IMG/VR virus record: IMGVR_UViG_3300042898_001774
Location: 1-36,877 of that record
Strand: one strand, 5' to 3'
DNA from: a virus
DNA length: 36,877 nt
In this document: one piece after another, positions 16,790 through 24,244 of the stretch
Layout: every line of letters begins with the position of its first letter
Position numbering within the stretch: the first letter of the stretch is position 1
The notes under the pieces: model-generated
Database searches by the model: none
What the model was told of the DNA's origin: nothing
The model's input: only the letters and a program-made list of their open reading frames with translations
Made by a program: the position numbers and the translations under genes

Positions 16790-16818
16790 TAGATTTTCTT
16801 ATTAATTTACTGTATACT
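16790..16818 (+). promoter_or_regulatory. Promoter with weak -35 (TAGATT-17-TATACT)
   Basis: TATACT at 16813-16818 has a TG two bases upstream (TGTATACT), an extended -10 feature that can offset the poor -35 (TAGATT). The start of transcription would fall at 16825, one base before the ATG at 16826, again predicting a leaderless mRNA. Confidence 0.5.
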
Positions 16819-16825
16819 AATAAAC

Positions 16826-17281
16826 ATGTTAACACAACACGAACAAGCAATGTCTGAAAAGCGCACACGAATTAAACAAAAAGCAAACCGCACTATCTTT
16901 GTGCGATTTCAGAAAGAGGGTATTCATAAGTACCCAGCGGCAGCAACAGATCCAACACTCGCAACGGGTGATGAGTATGATGTTAGCTTTCTAGCAACTC
17001 CACATCGTCACATCTTTCACTTTGAAGTGACGATTGAAGTATTTCACAACGACCGTGATATCGAGTTTATTCAATTCAAGCGATGGTTAGAGAATCAATA
17101 TTCTCAAGGCATTCTTGCATTGGATTACAAGAGTTGTGAAATGATTAGTGATGACCTATATGAAGTCATTGCAACTCGATATCCAAATCGTAATATTGTT
17201 ATCTCAGTATCAGAAGATAACGAGAACGGTGCTACGATTTATTACATGAAAACTGAACCTTATCAATCACTCGCTATTTAA
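16826..17281 (+). CDS. T-fold (PTPS/QueD-like) phage protein (151 aa)
   Basis: V-S-F-L-A-T-P-H-R-H-I-F-H-F-E-V then D-R-D-I-E-F-I-Q-F-K-R-W-L, S-C-E-M-I-S-D-D-L-Y and V-I-S-V-S-E-D-N-E-N-G-A follow the order of blocks in 6-pyruvoyl-tetrahydropterin synthase/QueD: metal His cluster, D-F-x-x-L-K helix, C-E helix, V-x-V-x-E strand. The resemblance is distant, and it is much less like QueD than the protein at 23529. It could be a regulatory or divergent relative. ATG at 16850 (M-S-E-K-R) is an alternative start; neither has a ribosome site. Confidence 0.45.
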   Translation: MLTQHEQAMSEKRTRIKQKANRTIFVRFQKEGIHKYPAAATDPTLATGDEYDVSFLATPHRHIFHFEVTIEVFHNDRDIEFIQFKRWLENQYSQGILALDYKSCEMISDDLYEVIATRYPNRNIVISVSEDNENGATIYYMKTEPYQSLAI

Positions 17282-17294
17282 AGGAATTATCAAA

Positions 17295-17504
17295 ATGGCA
17301 AAACCACAAATCAAACCCAATCCCCGTGTCTATCAACTCTTTGAGGATCTGGAAAACTATCTAGACTTCTGCCAACGATTTGGGTACAAGTTTGATGAAG
17401 CAGACTTGTACAGTAATAAAAGTTACATCTACCGTCAGTTCGCTAAATACCTTGCAGGGAAGCCTGTTAGGGATAATTGGGAATTAGATGCAAAACCAGT
17501 ATAA
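17295..17504 (+). CDS. Conserved small phage protein (69 aa)
   Basis: P-R-V-Y-Q-L-F-E-D-L-E-N-Y-L-D-F-C and S-Y-I-Y-R-Q-F-A-K-Y-L-A-G-K-P-V-x-D-N-W-E recall a small protein family of T4-like aquatic phages with no known function. It is helical and aromatic-rich, with AAGGA upstream. Its end overlaps the next gene by 17 bp. Confidence 0.6.
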   Translation: MAKPQIKPNPRVYQLFEDLENYLDFCQRFGYKFDEADLYSNKSYIYRQFAKYLAGKPVRDNWELDAKPV

Positions 17505-18255
17505 AGTTGTTATTGTAACCGGCGGCTTCGATCCGATACACAGTGGTCACATTGCGTATCTAGAAGCTGCTAAAAGACTCGGCGATCAATTAGTCGTCGG
17601 TCTTAACAGCGATGAATGGTTGGCTCGTAAAAAGGGCCAACCTTTTATGCCGTTTGATGAACGGATAGCTGTCATGACTAGAATGAACATGGTTGATTGG
17701 GTAATCAACTTTGATGATAGTGATGGCAGTGCAAAATGGGCTATTTACGCAGTGCGTGAAAAGTTTCCGGATGCAACCATTATCTTTGCTAATGGCGGAG
17801 ATAGAACGTCAGTAAACATTCCTGAAATGGATGTAGAAGATTCTAATGTAGAATTTGTCTTTGGCATAGGTGGGGAAGACAAAAAGAATTCAAGTAGTTG
17901 GATTCTTGAAGAATGGAAGAACCCGAAAACAAAAAGACCATGGGGATGGTATCGTGTTCTAGATGATAAACCAGGATACAAAGTAAAAGAACTTGTGATT
18001 GAACCCGGTAAAAAACTAAGTATGCAACGACACATGCAACGTTCAGAGCATTGGTATATACTTAAGGGTAAATGTGATATTGCAACTGACGTAAAAGGTA
18101 GTATAATGACAGTGAGTAAAGATGCAAATGAGACTTATCAAATTGGCGTTGGCGTATGGCATCAAGGTCAAAACAACTATTCTGAACCATGTCATATACT
18201 AGAAGTTCAATACGGTGAGCAATGCATTGAAGAAGATATAGAGAGAAAAATATAA
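17488..18255 (+). CDS. Nucleotidyltransferase-cupin (phosphomannose isomerase type II-like) fusion (255 aa)
   Basis: Residues 1-130 are a HIGH-type cytidylyltransferase: G-G-F-D-P-I-H-S-G-H (H18, H21), V-V-G-L-N-S-D-E-W and a terminal region where the S-S-S-W-I-L may match the ISSTxIR motif. This half resembles HldE/RfaE-C and glycerol-3-phosphate cytidylyltransferases. Residues 150-255 are a cupin like the C-terminus of bifunctional ManC (R-P-W-G-W-Y at 150-155, then P-G-K-K-L-S-M-Q-R-H-M-Q-R-S-E-H-W, with metal ligands around H182 and H188). The pair suggests making an activated sugar. It ends next to the 2OG oxygenase ATG with no gap. Confidence 0.75.
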   Translation: MQNQYKVVIVTGGFDPIHSGHIAYLEAAKRLGDQLVVGLNSDEWLARKKGQPFMPFDERIAVMTRMNMVDWVINFDDSDGSAKWAIYAVREKFPDATIIFANGGDRTSVNIPEMDVEDSNVEFVFGIGGEDKKNSSSWILEEWKNPKTKRPWGWYRVLDDKPGYKVKELVIEPGKKLSMQRHMQRSEHWYILKGKCDIATDVKGSIMTVSKDANETYQIGVGVWHQGQNNYSEPCHILEVQYGEQCIEEDIERKI

Positions 18256-18810
18256 ATGTACAGCGTAAGAGATAAACCCGAGGCCTCTTGGGATTTTGAT
18301 AAAAAGATTTTTATTAAAGAAAATGTTGTCTCACGTGAAATCTGTGAGGAGATAATTGCTTACGGAGAAAACAATGTACTCAAGGGTGTAAACAAGTATC
18401 CAAATGCGTTTAGTATAAGCTTTCATACTTGTTTATTACCTGCTAATCATTACATCAATGATTTGTTACAATCTGCTTGGGAAGAAGCAATAAAATTCTT
18501 AGATGTGGATATTGATTTTGTCGAACCCTATGAATTGAAAAGATACAATAAGAATGATTTTTTTGGCAAACACGTTGATAGTTATTATAGTCTATCACAT
18601 GGATTAGATAGAAAACTAACATTCAGTTTACAACTATCTGATGTCAATACATACGATGCCGGAGAGTTTAACGTCCTCAGCAAAAAATTTAAATTAAGTC
18701 AAGGTAGTATCATATGTTTTCCTAGTTATTTCCCACACGATGTAACTAGAATTGCAAATGGGACAAGATGGGCACTAATTGGTTGGGCCTGGGGTAATAA
18801 TTGGAAATAA
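18256..18810 (+). CDS. 2-oxoglutarate/Fe(II)-dependent oxygenase (184 aa)
   Basis: H106-V-D108 (in K-H-V-D-S-Y), H161 (F-P-S-Y-F-P-H-D-V) and R171 (G-T-R-W-A) form the HxD...H iron site and 2-oxoglutarate anchor of prolyl-4-hydroxylase-like oxygenases. The core also has L-T-F-S-L-Q-L-S and G-E-F. Such enzymes hydroxylate proteins, nucleobases or sugars and are common in T4-like phages. The substrate cannot be told from sequence. It lies between a sugar-nucleotide gene and a glycosyltransferase, so hydroxylating a sugar or protein is possible. Confidence 0.85.
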   Translation: MYSVRDKPEASWDFDKKIFIKENVVSREICEEIIAYGENNVLKGVNKYPNAFSISFHTCLLPANHYINDLLQSAWEEAIKFLDVDIDFVEPYELKRYNKNDFFGKHVDSYYSLSHGLDRKLTFSLQLSDVNTYDAGEFNVLSKKFKLSQGSIICFPSYFPHDVTRIANGTRWALIGWAWGNNWK

Positions 18811-18813
18811 AAA

Positions 18814-20001
18814 ATGCGTAAATTATTTTACATGGGTCTAGAACCCTACAAAGCAAGATATACACTACAACTACAAGAATGGAACATTGAAGTATTCAAT
18901 CGTAGAAAACTCAATTATGTAGTTGTACCCGGTGAAACACTGAGTAGTGATCAATCTATCGTCACTGGTCAAGTATTAGATGCACATGGACGTTCATATT
19001 TTGGTATGAGTCAACTGATGAATCTAGTTAAAATGATGAAGGCAGGAGAAGTTACTAGTGAAGATGTTATCTACTTTGAAGATATGTTTCAACCGGGCTT
19101 TGAGAGCTTGCCTTATATTCTTAATCAAGTTAGCGAAGCACATCGCCCTAAGATATTTGTCCGCTGTCTTGCGCAGTCAATCGATCCTGATGACTTTGTT
19201 CACGTTTGGGGCATGGCCAAGTGGATGGGTTCCTACGAGAAGATGGTCTGCGAGGCGGTTAGCCAGAGCGGTGGTGCTATTCTCGCAACTAATGAAGAAA
19301 TGGTCATGAACATGAAAATTGCAGGTTGGGAAGCACCAATCTACAATATCAGTGGTTTAGCATTTGGTAAAGATGAGGTTATGTCTCGTGTAGATAGGAA
19401 TATTCCTTTCCATGATCGTAAACACCGAATAGTATTTTCAGCACGTTGGGATCAAGAAAAACAACCTGACTTCTATATGGATGTTATTGAAGCATGGGCC
19501 AAACGTCATCCAAATAATAGTGTAGAATTTGCTGTGTGCAGTGGTGCTAAACTGCGTAGCAATAATGATAGTTACATGAAACGTACACATGACTTAGTAG
19601 AACGTGACCTGTTACGTATCTATGAGGATCTAGAAAAGAATGATTACTATGATATTGTTAATAACAGTCGTGTTGTTTTTAATTGTGCTTTACAAGATTG
19701 GGTTTCAAACACCGTATCAGAGGCCGATGCTCTTGGATGTAATGTACTGTATCCAGCGTATCGTAGCTTCCCTGAAACTTTTAGTAACGATCCAGAAAGA
19801 CTATACATCCCGTGGTCTGTAGAAGATGCATTAGATAAACTTGAAAAGTTATTGAAGAAACCACATGCTGATATTGGCAAAATCAGTGATTACAACAATG
19901 GAACGATTGATAGAATCGTTGACATTTTACAAGGCAATGGACAGAGTATGTTGAGAATGTCCACTGACTACAGAAAACATACCCGCGAATCTAAATATTA
20001 A
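18814..20001 (+). CDS. GT-B glycosyltransferase (395 aa)
   Basis: The C-terminal half has the GT1/GT4 arrangement: R-I-V-F-S-A-R-W-D-Q-E-K-Q-P-D (sugar-donor loop, about 208-222), V-V-F-N-C-A-L-Q-D-W-V-S-N-T-V-S-E-A-D-A-L-G-C-N (about 289-312, with the E-x(7)-E-like region) and V-L-Y-P. The N-terminal half is a Rossmann-like acceptor domain. The retaining mechanism is assumed from the family. Acceptor and sugar are unknown; modified DNA bases, virion proteins and cell-surface glycans are all possible. It begins 3 bp after the oxygenase gene. Confidence 0.75.
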   Translation: MRKLFYMGLEPYKARYTLQLQEWNIEVFNRRKLNYVVVPGETLSSDQSIVTGQVLDAHGRSYFGMSQLMNLVKMMKAGEVTSEDVIYFEDMFQPGFESLPYILNQVSEAHRPKIFVRCLAQSIDPDDFVHVWGMAKWMGSYEKMVCEAVSQSGGAILATNEEMVMNMKIAGWEAPIYNISGLAFGKDEVMSRVDRNIPFHDRKHRIVFSARWDQEKQPDFYMDVIEAWAKRHPNNSVEFAVCSGAKLRSNNDSYMKRTHDLVERDLLRIYEDLEKNDYYDIVNNSRVVFNCALQDWVSNTVSEADALGCNVLYPAYRSFPETFSNDPERLYIPWSVEDALDKLEKLLKKPHADIGKISDYNNGTIDRIVDILQGNGQSMLRMSTDYRKHTRESKY

Positions 20002-20011
20002 GGAGAAAATT

Positions 20012-20209
20012 ATGAGCGCACATCAAGATATTGAAACACAATTGGCTGCATACAATGCAGAGAACACTAAGTTTGTAGCAGGTAATGCGGCAGCAGGTAC
20101 TCGTGCCCGTAAGGCATTGGGTGAATTAGCAAAAGCAGTTAAGGCTCGCCGTAATGAAATTACAGCAGAAAAAGCCGCACGTGCTGAAGAAAAAGCTAAA
20201 GCAAAGTAA
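20012..20209 (+). CDS. Histone H1-like (Hc1-type) small basic protein (65 aa)
   Basis: K-F-V-A-G-N-A-A-A-G-T-R-A-R-K-A-L (about 21-37) followed by L-A-K-A-V-K-A-R-R-N-E-I matches the helical core of bacterial histone H1-like (Hc1) proteins, which have K-F-x-x-K-G-N-K-A-A-G-T-R-A-R-K. The tail is Ala/Lys/Glu-rich. It probably binds DNA and helps to condense it or to organise host or phage chromatin. A strong AAGGAG ribosome site lies 7 bp upstream, so high expression is likely. A perfect inverted repeat follows the gene. Confidence 0.7.
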   Translation: MSAHQDIETQLAAYNAENTKFVAGNAAAGTRARKALGELAKAVKARRNEITAEKAARAEEKAKAK

Positions 20210-20223
20210 TAGTGCTAAATATA

Positions 20224-20251
20224 ATGTAAGCTACACAACGGTAGCTTACAT
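20224..20251 (+). terminator. Perfect 11-bp inverted repeat downstream of the H1-like gene
   Basis: 20224-20234 pairs perfectly with 20241-20251 around the six-base loop ACAACG. It lies 15 bp after the H1-like stop and 34 bp before folE. No T-run follows (ATCAAAAC), so it is not a standard intrinsic terminator. It may stabilise the 3' end of the small upstream mRNA, act as an RNase processing point, or serve as an operator. Confidence 0.5.
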
Positions 20252-20284
20252 ATCAAAACAAAACCATCACAAAGGAAGGTTATC

Positions 20285-20965
20285 ATGAGTTATAATAAAA
20301 CAAAAACAGATCCAGAGTTGGGTCAAAAAGTACACGAACATCTAGTCAAAATGGGTGTCGAGACACCTACATTGCCGAACAATTTAGATCGAAAAGATAA
20401 GATTGATAGAATTGAAGAACATTTCACTATCATTATGCAATATCTTGGATTAGATTTGTCTGATGACAGTCTTATTGAAACACCAAAGCGTGTTGCTAAA
20501 ATGTATGTCAATGAAATCTTTTGGGGTCTAGACTATGAAGCATTTCCAAAGTGTACGACTGTCGATAACAAGATGCATTACAACGAAATGGTCGTTGAAC
20601 GCAACGTTAATGTCCAGAGTAACTGCGAACATCACTTTGTTATTATTGACGGTCTGGCCACTGTTGCTTATGTTCCTAAGCAAAGAGTCCTCGGACTTTC
20701 AAAAATTAATCGTATTGTCGAATATTTCTCTAAGCGCCCTCAAATCCAAGAGAGACTTACAGAACAAATCTTCCACACTCTCCGATTTATACTGGAGACT
20801 GAAGATGTTGCGGTAATGATTGACGCACAGCATTATTGCGTTAAGAGTCGTGGCGTAGAAGATACAGGCTCAAGCACAGTCACTTGTCGTTTAGGTGGTG
20901 GATTCAAAACAGATCCAGCCGCAAGACAAGAGTTCTTGCAGATTGCTAACAAAGGCTGCAAATGA
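20285..20965 (+). CDS. folE: GTP cyclohydrolase I, FolE (226 aa)
   Basis: It converts GTP to 7,8-dihydroneopterin triphosphate, the first step of both folate and 7-deazaguanine synthesis. C114-E-H-H117 and C185 (H-Y-C-V-K-S-R-G) match the E. coli zinc ligands C110, H113 and C181, and G-L-S-K-I-N-R-I-V-E-Y-F, Q-E-R-L-T-E-Q and S-S-T-V-T follow in FolE order. The length equals the cellular enzyme. With QueD, QueE and the DpdA-like protein present, its product most likely feeds DNA modification. AAGGAAGG ahead of the start is a strong ribosome site. Confidence 0.95.
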   Translation: MSYNKTKTDPELGQKVHEHLVKMGVETPTLPNNLDRKDKIDRIEEHFTIIMQYLGLDLSDDSLIETPKRVAKMYVNEIFWGLDYEAFPKCTTVDNKMHYNEMVVERNVNVQSNCEHHFVIIDGLATVAYVPKQRVLGLSKINRIVEYFSKRPQIQERLTEQIFHTLRFILETEDVAVMIDAQHYCVKSRGVEDTGSSTVTCRLGGGFKTDPAARQEFLQIANKGCK

Positions 20966-21090
20966 CTACTCTACTATTGATGCTACTAGTAGCAGGTATT
21001 GCTATTTCTATTGTTCGTAGGTTGCCACCAAGCAGTTGCACAGGTAACTGTAATCAAGGTCGTAACTGTAATTGTGTTTCAAAGGAATAA
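20962..21090 (+). CDS. Small membrane-anchored Cys-rich protein (42 aa)
   Basis: ATG overlaps the folE stop (ATGA). The product starts with a hydrophobic segment (M-T-T-L-L-L-M-L-L-V-A-G-I-A-I-S-I-V, then R-R) and ends with S-C-T-G-N-C-N-Q-G-R-N-C-N-C, that is C-x3-C-x5-C-x-C. A hydrophobic N-terminus with a C-x-G-x-C-N-Q-G-R-x-C-x-C tail recalls other phage microproteins. It is probably an inner-membrane protein with a metal-binding or disulfide-bonded tail. Function unknown. Confidence 0.6.
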   Translation: MTTLLLMLLVAGIAISIVRRLPPSSCTGNCNQGRNCNCVSKE

Positions 21091-21092
21091 AA

Positions 21093-21329
21093 ATGGGATT
21101 TCGTAAACCAATGGATTATAATGCTGTACATCATCAAATCTACATGGCGGGTGTAGAACTACATAGTCCATACAATGATGGATATGTACAATGGGAAATA
21201 AAGAAAGATTTGCACAAACTTAAGTGGTTGATTGATGCAATGTTGAAGGATAGTCCTAATTTTGGTGGTGAAGAAGAATTTGTAACAGAACACGAAAAGA
21301 CTGTAATGTGGCGCACACTGACAAAATAA
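21093..21329 (+). CDS. Conserved small phage protein (78 aa)
   Basis: The start at 21093 is chosen because AAAGGA lies just ahead; an ATG at 21072 would overlap the upstream microprotein. M-G-F-R-K-P-M-D-Y-N-A-V and S-P-Y-N-D-G-Y-V-Q-W-E-I-K-K-D-L-H-K-L-K-W-L recall a family in aquatic T4-like phages. No domain of known function. Confidence 0.6.
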   Translation: MGFRKPMDYNAVHHQIYMAGVELHSPYNDGYVQWEIKKDLHKLKWLIDAMLKDSPNFGGEEEFVTEHEKTVMWRTLTK

Positions 21330-21334
21330 GATTA

Positions 21335-21583
21335 ATGAATAACATGACGAAAGAGGAAGCACGTGCTTTCATTCGTAAGGTTATGGGTCCTACCAAACGA
21401 ACGTTAGAAGGACAAGAGAAAGAAAACATATTACTCTTGTTCAAACTAATAGAACCAGTCGAAACTACCAACAATCAAAGGTCGTTTACAGAAGAATATG
21501 TTCATGCAGGTAAGACATATTATGTTCATTACTTTGGCAGTGAAACAGAAGTAGAAGAAGTATTACCAGATGATATTCAATAA
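21335..21583 (+). CDS. Hypothetical phage protein (82 aa)
   Basis: ATG at 21335, or three codons later at 21344, is more likely than the upstream in-frame GTG at 21308 that would overlap the previous gene. The first half is helical and basic (T-K-E-E-A-R-A-F-I-R-K-V-M-G) and the second half is acidic with aromatic strands (K-T-Y-Y-V-H-Y-F-G). It overlaps the next gene by 14 bp. Not recognised. Confidence 0.5.
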   Translation: MNNMTKEEARAFIRKVMGPTKRTLEGQEKENILLLFKLIEPVETTNNQRSFTEEYVHAGKTYYVHYFGSETEVEEVLPDDIQ

Positions 21584-22043
21584 AGTTAAAGAATTAAAAG
21601 AGCAAGGCAAAAAAATTGGCATCACGTTTAGTCAATTTGATATGCTACATGCAGGCCACATTGCTATGCTTGCAGAAGCAAAAAATCATTGTGACTATCT
21701 AATTGCAGGACTACAGACAAATGCATCAATTGATCGCCCGGACACTAAAAACCCACCTATACAATCTATTGTCGAACGTCAAATTCAATTGGCGGCGTGT
21801 CGTTACGTTGACGAAGTGGTTGTGTATAGTACAGAGCAGGACCTCGTTGACCTCTTACTCATATTACCAGTGGATGTCAGAATCCTTGGTGTCGAATATG
21901 CCGACAAGGAGTTCACCGGTAAAAGTGAATGCAAGCTCAGATCCATCGATCTTGTCTTTAACGGTAGAGATCACTCCTTCAGTTCTAGTAGCCTCCGTAA
22001 ACGTGTCTATGATAGTGAGTCCAGCAAGCGAGACCAATGCTGA
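21570..22043 (+). CDS. Cytidylyltransferase-like nucleotidyltransferase (157 aa)
   Basis: F-D-M-L-H-A-G-H (H27, H30) is the HIGH nucleotide-binding motif, with C-D-Y-L-I-A-G-L after it and H-S-F-S-S-S-S-L-R-K-R near the end as the ISSTxIR-like motif. The size fits glycerol-3-phosphate or related cytidylyltransferases that make CDP-alcohols or CDP-sugars. It is one of three HIGH-superfamily domains in 6 kb (also 17488 and 22655). It probably supplies an activated precursor for the nearby transferases. Confidence 0.75.
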   Translation: MIFNKVKELKEQGKKIGITFSQFDMLHAGHIAMLAEAKNHCDYLIAGLQTNASIDRPDTKNPPIQSIVERQIQLAACRYVDEVVVYSTEQDLVDLLLILPVDVRILGVEYADKEFTGKSECKLRSIDLVFNGRDHSFSSSSLRKRVYDSESSKRDQC

Positions 22044-22067
22044 TTAAAAGTAATCTAAGGAAAAATA

Positions 22068-22658
22068 ATGTATAACGTGACAAAATTTCCGGTAGTTATT
22101 ATTTCCGGTGCTAGAACAGGATCCACTATACTAGCACATGATATTCAGGAAGAGCTTGAAAAACAGGGTAAAATTGTTAACGTATATAATGAACCAATGG
22201 GCAGTCATGAACAACAAAGTTTCTTATCTTCTATTGGAAAAGAAGATTACATTCTTAAAGTTCATGCACACGATTTACATAAATATCCAGACTCTGTGAT
22301 AGATATGATTAATAAACACGATTGCTTCTTAGTTAGAATACGAAGAAGAAATTTAGAAGATCAAATCCTAAGTTGCTACATTGCTATGAAAAGAAATGTA
22401 TGGGGATTTTATTCAAATCAAACGGGTACTGAACAAATAGTAAATAGAGAAGCAGAAGAAATAGAAATATCACAAAGTATCAGATGGGCTATTTCTTTCA
22501 TTAATCAATCTAATAAGGCATTAGATAATTTTGAAGCAACATTTGACTTAGATTTGTTCTATGAAGATTTATCTATAAAATCGAATCATCTTACAAGAAC
22601 CCCCAATCCCAAAAATCATAGCATACTTAAAAAACTAATTAAAGGATTAACACGATGA
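22068..22658 (+). CDS. Sulfotransferase-like protein (196 aa)
   Basis: V-I-I-S-G-A-R-T-G-S-T (10-20) is the 5'-phosphosulfate-binding loop of sulfotransferases. Y-N-E-P-M-G follows, and V-R-I-R-R-R-N-L-E-D-Q-I-L-S matches the 3'-phosphate site (R-x-x-x-x-x-x-S). The family moves sulfate from PAPS to sugars or other hydroxyls. The next gene, overlapping by ATGA, carries an APS-kinase-like domain that would make PAPS. Together they suggest a small sulfation module. Confidence 0.65.
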   Translation: MYNVTKFPVVIISGARTGSTILAHDIQEELEKQGKIVNVYNEPMGSHEQQSFLSSIGKEDYILKVHAHDLHKYPDSVIDMINKHDCFLVRIRRRNLEDQILSCYIAMKRNVWGFYSNQTGTEQIVNREAEEIEISQSIRWAISFINQSNKALDNFEATFDLDLFYEDLSIKSNHLTRTPNPKNHSILKKLIKGLTR

Positions 22659-23455
22659 GCACAATAAGAATTTTAATCATGGGTTTGCCTGGTTCAGGTA
22701 AGACTTATCTAGCACAATATGTACTAGAGTATTTACAAAATGAAAAGAAAAAAGTAGGCTGGCTAAACGCAGACGATGTGCGTAAAAAGTACAATGACTG
22801 GGACTTTAGCACAGAAGGTCGTATTCGTCAAAGTCATCGTATGCGTGAACTAGCAGATGCAATGACAGAATATGATTATGTTATCTGTGACTTTGTTGCT
22901 CCGTTAGTTGAAATGCGTAATAACTTCAAAGCAGATTGGACTATCTGGGTTGATACTATTGATAAAGGTCGATACGAAGATACCAACAAAGCTTTCATCC
23001 CACCCGAAGTTTATGATTTTAGAATTACAGAACAGCACGGTGAAAAGTGGGGTGAGTTTATTGCCGCACATATATTAGACAATAGACGCAGACCTGTATT
23101 TGATTGGCAAAAAGAAACTGTACAGATGTTAGGTCGCTGGCAACCATGGCATCAAGGTCATCGTAAGTTATTTGAACGTGCTATTGCTAAGACCGGTCAA
23201 GTTGTTATTCAGATTAGAGATTGTCAAGGATGGCAAGGAAGTAATCCATTTGCAATTGACCAAGTAAAAAGTTTTATAAAACGAGATTTGGATATGTTAT
23301 ATCAAGGTCAATATGAAATACAGATTGTCCCGAACATTGTAAACATTACATATGGACGTGATGTGGGTTACAAGATCGAACAAGAAACTTTTGACGAAGC
23401 TACCCATAACATAAGTGCTACTAAAATTCGAAAACAATTAAGATTTGGTAAATAA
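22655..23455 (+). CDS. APS kinase-like / nucleotidyltransferase fusion (266 aa)
   Basis: Residues 1-145 have a P-loop G-L-P-G-S-G-K-T (10-17) and L-N-A-D-D-V-R-K-K-Y-N-D-W-D-F-S-T-E-G-R-I-R-Q-S, closely like adenylylsulfate kinase (CysC). Residues 155-266 are a HIGH nucleotidyltransferase: G-R-W-Q-P-W-H-Q-G-H (160-169) and I-S-A-T-K-I-R (256-262), nearest in style to NadM-type NMN adenylyltransferase. ATP sulfurylase belongs to the same superfamily, so a one-protein PAPS synthase is an alternative. The gene overlaps the sulfotransferase-like gene. Confidence 0.7.
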   Translation: MSTIRILIMGLPGSGKTYLAQYVLEYLQNEKKKVGWLNADDVRKKYNDWDFSTEGRIRQSHRMRELADAMTEYDYVICDFVAPLVEMRNNFKADWTIWVDTIDKGRYEDTNKAFIPPEVYDFRITEQHGEKWGEFIAAHILDNRRRPVFDWQKETVQMLGRWQPWHQGHRKLFERAIAKTGQVVIQIRDCQGWQGSNPFAIDQVKSFIKRDLDMLYQGQYEIQIVPNIVNITYGRDVGYKIEQETFDEATHNISATKIRKQLRFGK

Positions 23456-23482
23456 TAATAGCGGTCTTGGCGTCATTCCCGC

Positions 23483-23511
23483 TTTACAAACTCTGCCGCC
23501 TATGCTATAAT
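23483..23511 (+). promoter_or_regulatory. Sigma70-type promoter (TTTACA-17-TATAAT)
   Basis: TTTACA at 23483-23488, 17 bp, and a consensus TATAAT at 23506-23511. It drives queD, with AGGAG just before the ATG at 23529. It starts a tightly overlapped run of genes reaching queE and beyond. Confidence 0.8.
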
Positions 23512-23528
23512 CAACATAGGAGAAAATA

Positions 23529-24032
23529 ATGGCAAATCAATCAGTAAGTTACAAGTACACAAGTACTAAAGAGTATCACGATAGCTTCCCTTGTGCTTAT
23601 CGTCAATGGAGAGCAGATAGTCACTGCAACATGATTCATGGTTACAGTTTCAGTATGAAGTTCTATTTCGGTACAAACGATCTAGATGTTCGCAATTGGG
23701 CGGCAGACTATGGTGGACTAAAAGAATTGAAAAAGATTCTTGAGGATCAGTTTGACCATACATTGTTAGTCGCACAAGACGATCCCGAACTTGACACATT
23801 CAAAATGTTACAAGAAAAGAAACTTGCTAAACTAACTATTCTTCCACGTATCGGTTGTGAGAGTTTAGCAGATATGCTTTACAAGTACGTCAATGGTGTT
23901 TACATTCCTGATATGTGGGGGTTAGGTGAACACAATCGTCTATGGTGCTATCGTGTTGAAGTGCGTGAGACACAATCTAACATGGCATATCGTGAAGGTC
24001 ACCGTGAATGGAATGAGGATCTGTTTGCATGA
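23529..24032 (+). CDS. queD: QueD-like 6-carboxytetrahydropterin synthase (167 aa)
   Basis: It acts after FolE, turning dihydroneopterin triphosphate into 6-carboxytetrahydropterin. C33-x3-H37-G keeps the catalytic Cys and a metal His of E. coli QueD (C27, H31). F-D-H77-T and G-C-E-S carry the catalytic His and the substrate-binding Glu. Two zinc His are replaced: the F-x-x-A-H position is Y24 and the H-G-H position is Y39; H32 or others may substitute. This F-R/Y-Q-W-R-A-x-S-H-C form appears to be a phage-type branch. It is first in its transcription unit. Confidence 0.8.
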   Translation: MANQSVSYKYTSTKEYHDSFPCAYRQWRADSHCNMIHGYSFSMKFYFGTNDLDVRNWAADYGGLKELKKILEDQFDHTLLVAQDDPELDTFKMLQEKKLAKLTILPRIGCESLADMLYKYVNGVYIPDMWGLGEHNRLWCYRVEVRETQSNMAYREGHREWNEDLFA

Positions 24033-24244
24033 GCGGACGCTTCTTATCACCAAAAGACCTAAGTGCTGCCAAGCACGAAATGGAAATCTTCAACAGTATG
24101 CTCAAGCGTGGCGAAGTAAAAGCCGCAGAGCGTATTGTAAGGACCAGCCATGTTGTGTGCGGCTGCGGCGTTCCAGGCTGTATTTTTATTCATCCAAAGC
24201 GTGACGAAACTGACGAACAGCGTAAAGAAAGATTAGGATACTAA
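24029..24244 (+). CDS. Small Cys-containing hypothetical protein (71 aa)
   Basis: It overlaps queD by ATGA. The N-terminal half is helical (S-A-A-K-H-E-M-E-I-F-N-S-M-L-K-R-G-E). The centre has V-C-G-C-G-V-P-G-C, a C-x-C-x4-C cluster that with H55 could bind a metal. Not recognised. Tight coupling to queD suggests co-expression only. Confidence 0.5.
   Translation: MSGRFLSPKDLSAAKHEMEIFNSMLKRGEVKAAERIVRTSHVVCGCGVPGCIFIHPKRDETDEQRKERLGY

Noticed and set aside
23460-23483. Inverted repeat as terminator before queD
   Set aside because: Only a 5-bp stem with a long loop and no T-run, overlapping the queD -35 box.
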